Below are positions 59,285 to 64,000 of a stretch of 64,000 bases of DNA, in pieces. Within the stretch, counting starts at the first letter, position 1. Each line of letters opens with the position of its first letter. The stretch is taken from positions 1 to 64,000 of the forward strand of contig NZ_JAFCXL010000017.1 of the NCBI RefSeq assembly GCF_049898325.1, in the 5' to 3' direction. The notes under the pieces were generated by a model. That model saw only the letters and a program-made list of their open reading frames with translations. It did not search any database and had not been told where the DNA came from. Both the position numbers and the translations under genes were made by a program. This DNA is from JAFCUW01 sp049898325 (GTDB taxonomy: Bacteria; Pseudomonadota; Gammaproteobacteria; Burkholderiales; Burkholderiaceae_D).

Positions 59285-60913
59285 TCAGGGCGCCATCGCC
59301 AGTGCCACCGCTTCGGCCACCTTGATGCCGTCGACGGCCGCTGACAGGATGCCACCGGCGTAACCGGCGCCTTCGCCGGCGGGAAACAGGCCGCGGGTGT
59401 TGAGGCTTTGCAAGTCGTCGTCGCGCCGCTTGATGCGGATCGGCGAGGAGGTGCGCGTTTCCACGCCCGTGAGCAGGGCGTCCGGATGAAAGTAGCCCTT
59501 GATCTGCTTGTCGAAGGCGGGGAAGGCTTCGCGCATGGCCTCGATCGCATAGGCGGGCAGGGCGCTGGCCAGGTCGGTCAGGTGCACGCCCGGGGTGTAG
59601 GAGGGCGCCACCGAACCGAAGGCGGTGGAGGCGCGGCCGGCGACGAAGTCGCCCATCAACTGGCCCGGCGCATCGTAGGTGCCGCCACCGAGGGCGAAAG
59701 CGCCTTCTTCCAGGCGGCGCTGGAGGGCGATGCCGGCCAGCGGATGGTCCGGATAGTCGCTGGGGGTGATGCCCACCACGATGGCGCTGTTGGCGTTGCG
59801 TTCATTGCGCGAATACTGGCTCATGCCGTTGGTGACCACCCGGCCCGGTTCGGACGCGGCCGCCACCACGGTGCCGCCCGGGCACATGCAGAAACTGTAG
59901 ACCGAGCGACCGTTGGCGGCATGGTGCACCAGTTTGTAGTCGGCCGCGCCGAGGATCTTGTTGCCGGCGTTGGGACCGAAGCGGCAGGTGTCGATCAGCG
60001 ACTGCGGGTGCTCGACCCGGAAGCCGATCGAAAACGGCTTGGCCTCGATATACACGCCCCGTTCGTAGAGCATTTCAAAGGTATCGCGGGCGCTGTGGCC
60101 GATCGCCAGCACCAGGTGGCGGGTAGCGATGCGCTCGCCGTCGGCCAGCACCACGCCGCGCACCTGGCCATTGCCGCTGCTGTCGCGTTCGATCTCGACA
60201 TCGCTGACCTTGCTGGAAAAACGGTACTCGCCGCCCAGCGCGGTGATGGTCTCGCGCATTTGCTCGACCATCTTGACGAGGCGGAAGGTGCCGATGTGGG
60301 GCTTGCTGACGTACAAAATTTCCTCGGGTGCCCCCGCCTTGACGAACTCCATCAGCACCTTCCTGCCGTAGTGCTTGGGGTCCTTGATCTGGCTGTACAG
60401 TTTGCCATCGGAAAACGTGCCGGCGCCGCCTTCGCCGAACTGCACATTCGATTCCGGGTTGAGCACCCGCTTGCGCCAGAAGCCGAAGGTATCGACCGTG
60501 CGCTCACGCACTTGCTTGCCCCGTTCGAGGATGATCGGGCGCAAGCCCATCTGCGCCAGCACCAGCGCCACAAACAGGCCGCACGGCCCCGTGCCCACCA
60601 CCACCGGGCGCTCGCCCGTGTGATGGCCGGCCGCCTGCAGGCCGCCGGCGACAAACTGGTAGCTGGTGTCGGGCGAGGGGCCGACATGGGCGTCGGCTTT
60701 GAGCCGCGCCAGCACCGCCGCCTCATCGCGTACCGACACATCGACCGAATAAATCAATACGATGGCCGATTTTTTTCTGGCGTCGTAACTACGCTTGTAG
60801 ATCGACAGTGCCAAAAGGTCGCTGTCGTCGACCCCGAGGCGGGTCAATACGCTTGCGCGCAGGGCCGTTTCGGCGTGATCGAGAGGCAATTTCAGTTCAT
60901 TAATACGCAACAT
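59285..60913 (-). CDS. FAD-dependent oxidoreductase of unknown substrate (COG2509 type)
   Basis: The product is 542 residues from ATG 60913. After a basic N-terminal domain of about 90 residues (RASVLTRLGVDDSDLLALSI, SYDARKKSAIVLIYSVDV), the FAD-binding motif is PVVVGTGPCGLFVALVLAQM. GEGGAGTFSDGKLYSQIKD and YSFCMCPGGTVVAAASEPGR are family blocks. The C-terminal FAD contact is GLFPAGEGAGYAGGILSAAV. Members are widespread in bacteria, but the substrate is not known. It stands alone, with a 507-bp gap upstream. Confidence 0.88.
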   Translation of the reverse strand: MLRINELKLPLDHAETALRASVLTRLGVDDSDLLALSIYKRSYDARKKSAIVLIYSVDVSVRDEAAVLARLKADAHVGPSPDTSYQFVAGGLQAAGHHTGERPVVVGTGPCGLFVALVLAQMGLRPIILERGKQVRERTVDTFGFWRKRVLNPESNVQFGEGGAGTFSDGKLYSQIKDPKHYGRKVLMEFVKAGAPEEILYVSKPHIGTFRLVKMVEQMRETITALGGEYRFSSKVSDVEIERDSSGNGQVRGVVLADGERIATRHLVLAIGHSARDTFEMLYERGVYIEAKPFSIGFRVEHPQSLIDTCRFGPNAGNKILGAADYKLVHHAANGRSVYSFCMCPGGTVVAAASEPGRVVTNGMSQYSRNERNANSAIVVGITPSDYPDHPLAGIALQRRLEEGAFALGGGTYDAPGQLMGDFVAGRASTAFGSVAPSYTPGVHLTDLASALPAYAIEAMREAFPAFDKQIKGYFHPDALLTGVETRTSSPIRIKRRDDDLQSLNTRGLFPAGEGAGYAGGILSAAVDGIKVAEAVALAMAP

Positions 60914-61111
60914 GGCGGTGCAGGGCAGAGAGGGAGGAGGCCGCCATTTTACCTGAGCCGGGCCCGCATCAGTGCTGCATCGCACTGAGGGCCAGGCACA
61001 TCGGAAAATGGACAGGCCCGCCCTGTTTCTCCGATATTCTCCGAAAATTGCACGTACGTCGCTTAAACGAAGCGATTGCCACGCCCGCAAACAGGCGTCG
61101 CAGAAAACATC

Positions 61112-61126
61112 TGGTGCAATGCACCA
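61112..61126. promoter_or_regulatory. Perfect palindrome with NtrC-like half-sites
   Basis: TGGTGCAATGCACCA. The half-site GGTGCA/TGCACC equals that of the NtrC sites before glnA, but the order is inverted and the spacing is one base. The following TGCACC-N5-GGGGCG (61120-61136) is a partial NtrC match. Confidence 0.4.
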
Positions 61127-61339
61127 ATTTGGGGCGTTTGCTGCACCAAAAAAACAGGCGAAATTGAAGTGTTGTTTATATGCACGCTGGTAAATGGCGA
61201 ACATTGACACTGCTCGTTTCGATATGGTTCCATGTACAACTTAAATATTGTTGATAGCAATCAAACGATGTTTATCATTTCGTCCATTGGGCGAGCGGTT
61301 TTGTAGTAGTGGGGAACGACGCAGATTTACCGTGATTTA

Positions 61340-61381
61340 ACGTAAACCTTTACCCAAGCCACGTAAACCTTTACCCAAGCC
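61340..61381 (+). repeat. Perfect tandem 21-bp direct repeat
   Basis: Two exact copies of a 21-bp unit beginning ACGTAAACCTTTAC stand side by side, ending 39 bp before the receptor ATG. Two helical turns per unit would place bound proteins on the same face. Confidence 0.85.
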
Positions 61382-61420
61382 GATCCACTAGAGACGCTTA
61401 AAAAACAATTAGGAAATCAC

Positions 61421-64000
61421 ATGTTTAGAAAAACTGTTGTGGCGCGCGCACTTACCATCGCATTCAGCTCGGCTGCTTTGTCGGTGGCAGTGATGCAGCC
61501 GGTGATGGCGCAGTCCAGCGCAACCGGTAATGTCTACGGTACGGTCGATGCGCCAGCTGGTGCGACTGTCAATTTGCTCAACACCGACACTGGCCTGCGT
61601 CGTACCGCCAGCGTCGACGGAGCAGGACGTTACTCGGTTACTGCTTTGCCAATCGGTCACTACCGCGTCGAACTGATTCGCGCCGGTAAGGTTGCTCAGA
61701 CGGCCGAAGTCGATCTGATCATCGGCCAGGGTGTCGAAGCGTCGTTCGTGGCAAGCACGGGTGCCGTGCAAAAAGTTGAAGTGAGCGGCCGCCGCTCGCG
61801 CATCGACGTTTCCAATACCAACAACGGCGCCGTGTTTACCGCCCGCGAACTGGCCAAGCTGCCGGTTGCGAGCAACCTGAGCGCGGTGATTCTGCTGGCC
61901 CCTAACACCACCAAGGGCGACTCTGCCTACGGCAATGCCAACAGCTTCGGTGGCGGCGGCGTGTCGGAAAACTCGTACTACATCAACGGCTTGCCAGTAA
62001 CCAATCCGCTGACGCAGACGGGCTCGACGGAACTGCCGTTTGGCGCGATTGCCCAGGCATCGGTCATCACCGGCGGCTTCGGCGCGGAATTCGGCCGTTC
62101 GATCGGTGGCGTTTTGAACGTCACCACCAAGAGCGGTACCAACAACTGGGAAGCGGGCGCACTGTTCAGCACCCAGCCGAACTCGGCGCGTTCCAAGTCG
62201 AAAAACATCTACTACGATGAAACCGGCAATGCGGACAACGTCAAGACCAATGGCAAGCTGTATCAGCAGCGTGACCTGATCACCACCGGAACCCAGCAGT
62301 ATGGCGTGTACATGGGCGGCCCGCTGATCAAGGACAAGCTGTTCATGTTCTACGCGATCGACCAGACCGAAACGCGCACCGGCAACCCCAACTCCACCGA
62401 CAGCACCACGCTCGCGCGTGATGGCTGGTTCGACACCAAGACGGCACAAACCCGTTACGTGTTGAAACTGGACTGGAATCTGAACGACAACAACCGTTTT
62501 GAATTCACCTCGATCGGCGACAATTCCGACGTCAATCTGCGTCGTTACGGCCTGAACGCCGACGGCTCGCACACGAGCACCAAGTACAGCGAGCGCACGG
62601 ACCGCAATGCGGCTTCGACCGGTTCGTACTCGAACGCACTCAAGTATGTCGGTCAGATCACCGACGACGTCACCTTCACCGGTTTGTACGGCCAGTTGCG
62701 CAATCCGCGCGGCGTGACGTTCGAGAACTACGACGTCAACAGCCAGCTGTACGCGGTCTCGTCGACCGTGGCCGGCCGCGAACCTGGCCTGCTGGCCGCT
62801 GGTGGTTACACCAACTTCCAGAAATTCTCGGGTAACATCACGCCGCCCGGCACCGACAACGTCAAGTCCTACCGTGCCGACCTGGAGTGGAAACTGGGTA
62901 GCCACACCGTCCGCGCCGGTCTCGACCGCAACGACATGGATTCGACCAACGCCGGCCTGTTCACCGCTGGCGGCGGCACCTGGACCTTCCGTCGCGTTCC
63001 TAACGGCACCGCCGGCGCGACCGTGTCGAACAATGTCTCGCTCAGCCGCCCTGCCATCGTCGCCAACTACGGTGGCCTCGGTACCCAGGGTTACTACGTG
63101 ACCAAGTTCCAGTTCTCCAGCCTGACTTCGGCAAGCGCATCGCAGCAAGCCCAGTACCTGGAAGACCGCTGGCAAGTCACCAAGAACCTGCTGGTCACTG
63201 GCGGTATTCGTAACGACCAGTACACCAACAGCAATGGCGATGGCGTCAAGTTCATCGACATGAAACGTGAAATCGCACCGCGCCTGGCCGCATCGTGGGA
63301 CGTCAACGGTGACTCGTCCGTCAAAGTGTTCGGTAGCGCCGGTCGTTACTACCTGCAACTGCCAACCCAGGTGGCAGCCCGTGCCGCCAGCCGTTCGACC
63401 TACATCCAGCAAGACTTTACCTACACCGGTATCGACGCCCTGGGTCAGCCGACCGGTTTGACCGCGATCAACCAGCCAGGTTCGCCAGATGGCGAACTGG
63501 GCCAGGCAAAAGATCCACGTTCCGTCGTCATGAAAGACCTCAAGCCGAACTATCAGGATGAAGTCACCCTGGGTTTTGAGCAGTCCTTCAATCCTTCCTT
63601 GAACTTCGGCGCCAAACTGACCTACCGCAAACTGGGCGCTGGTATCGATGACAGCTGCGACACCCGCCCAATGCTGGCGTACTCGGACAAGGTCGGCCTG
63701 CAACAAAAAGGTCGTGACTACCTGCCTTGCTACATCTTCAATCCGGGTTCGGCTGCCACCTTGTGGGTCGAGGGCCATGACAACAACGGACTGGCCATTC
63801 CAGGTTCGGGCCGTTACGTGACCTTCACCGAGGAGCAACTGGGCTTCCCGAAAGCGGAACGCAAGTACAAGGCGGTCGATCTGTTCGCCGAGCACCCAAT
63901 GCGCAACGGCTGGTATGGCAAGATCAACTACACCTGGTCGCGCAGCACCGGTAACATGGAAGGCCAGACCAACTCGGATACCGGCCAGCTCGACGTCGCT
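61421..64000 (+). CDS. Oar-like TonB-dependent receptor with carboxypeptidase-regulatory-like domain, 3' end outside window
   Basis: The first 860 residues are visible and the frame is open to the last base. A signal peptide ends near PVMAQSS. An N-terminal CarboxypepD_reg-like beta-sandwich follows (ATGNVYGTVDAPAGATVNLL, GRYSVTALPIGHYRVELI). Then come a TonB-box-like strand (KVEVSGRRSR), a plug with NSYYINGLPVTNP, QASVITGGFGAEFGRSIGG and VLNVTTKSGTN, and the first part of a large barrel. Such Oar-type receptors are usually about 1000 residues and may take up peptides, proteins or large glycans. AGGAAATCAC before the ATG is a good ribosome site. The ligand is unknown. Confidence 0.92.
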   Translation, partial: MFRKTVVARALTIAFSSAALSVAVMQPVMAQSSATGNVYGTVDAPAGATVNLLNTDTGLRRTASVDGAGRYSVTALPIGHYRVELIRAGKVAQTAEVDLIIGQGVEASFVASTGAVQKVEVSGRRSRIDVSNTNNGAVFTARELAKLPVASNLSAVILLAPNTTKGDSAYGNANSFGGGGVSENSYYINGLPVTNPLTQTGSTELPFGAIAQASVITGGFGAEFGRSIGGVLNVTTKSGTNNWEAGALFSTQPNSARSKSKNIYYDETGNADNVKTNGKLYQQRDLITTGTQQYGVYMGGPLIKDKLFMFYAIDQTETRTGNPNSTDSTTLARDGWFDTKTAQTRYVLKLDWNLNDNNRFEFTSIGDNSDVNLRRYGLNADGSHTSTKYSERTDRNAASTGSYSNALKYVGQITDDVTFTGLYGQLRNPRGVTFENYDVNSQLYAVSSTVAGREPGLLAAGGYTNFQKFSGNITPPGTDNVKSYRADLEWKLGSHTVRAGLDRNDMDSTNAGLFTAGGGTWTFRRVPNGTAGATVSNNVSLSRPAIVANYGGLGTQGYYVTKFQFSSLTSASASQQAQYLEDRWQVTKNLLVTGGIRNDQYTNSNGDGVKFIDMKREIAPRLAASWDVNGDSSVKVFGSAGRYYLQLPTQVAARAASRSTYIQQDFTYTGIDALGQPTGLTAINQPGSPDGELGQAKDPRSVVMKDLKPNYQDEVTLGFEQSFNPSLNFGAKLTYRKLGAGIDDSCDTRPMLAYSDKVGLQQKGRDYLPCYIFNPGSAATLWVEGHDNNGLAIPGSGRYVTFTEEQLGFPKAERKYKAVDLFAEHPMRNGWYGKINYTWSRSTGNMEGQTNSDTGQLDVA

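Larger units (their letters stand above)
60914..61420. other. Long AT-richer intergenic region before the Oar-like receptor gene
   Basis: About 507 bp without a gene. It contains the 15-bp palindrome at 61112-61126 and the 21-bp tandem repeat at 61340-61381. GC content falls well below that of the neighbours after about 61130. The receptor promoter must lie here, but I cannot assign its boxes. Confidence 0.5.

Noticed and set aside
61409..63895. Open frame of 828 codons on the minus strand under the Oar-like receptor gene
   Set aside because: It is the antisense shadow of a well-supported receptor; composition is Val/Gly/Arg-rich without motifs and there is no ribosome site.

Overview
The window is a high-GC chromosomal segment from a betaproteobacterium, most likely Oxalobacteraceae (Massilia/Duganella/Janthinobacterium type). 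The evidence is the ispB | rplU-rpmA-obgE-proB block, a stand-alone rsxB coupled to nth, fdxA-fpr, a glnA-ntrB-ntrC block, intracellular PHA depolymerase and PHA-granule genes, and several large TonB-dependent receptors. Gene density is high, many neighbours overlap by 1-4 bp, and there is one tRNA and no rRNA or CRISPR array.

Layout. 1-1050: left-truncated IS1595-type transposase. 1073-3404: two small minus-strand units of unknown proteins, one with caspase-like His/Cys blocks. 3556-8831: iron-linked cluster (Fur-box candidate, Fiu/PiuA-type receptor, alpha-hydroxy-acid oxidase, PiuC-type hydroxylase, PepSY protein, cytochrome b561). 8850-9686: MaoC-type protein. 9736-14762: a probable blue-light/c-di-GMP module, with a photoactive yellow protein (PYP) homologue overlapping a diguanylate cyclase and a GGDEF-EAL protein, and a divergent 4-coumarate ligase of the PYP-activation type. 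14850-15614: secreted nuclease. 15629-22443: a five-gene Dlt-like envelope acylation operon that ends in a 47-residue DltX-like microprotein. 22809-30791: sucrose utilisation locus of the sux type (LacI regulator, receptor, amylosucrase, fructokinase, transporter). 30875-46950: tRNA-Pro, housekeeping genes, PHA genes, redox genes and a four-gene envelope operon. 47287-52860: bifunctional penicillin-binding protein with a Lys-rich tail, TAXI-type binding protein, rhodanese. 52945-57994: NtrC/sigma-54-controlled glnA, then ntrB and ntrC. 58276-64000: corA, an FAD protein, and the start of an Oar-like TonB receptor that runs off the window.

Two systems stand out. In the PYP module all the light-sensor chromophore residues are conserved (Tyr42, Glu46 and Cys69 of the classical protein). 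Its probable chromophore-activating ligase lies next door, and its downstream partners make and break c-di-GMP, so light may control lifestyle switching here. The ligase also carries its own carrier-protein-like domain. The Dlt-like operon has two adenylating enzymes, one fused to a carrier domain and one fused to a zinc ribbon plus methyltransferase-like domain. With them are an SGNH protein, an MBOAT acyltransferase, and a microprotein ending in a Phe-x-Tyr motif. Its acyl group and target polymer are unknown.
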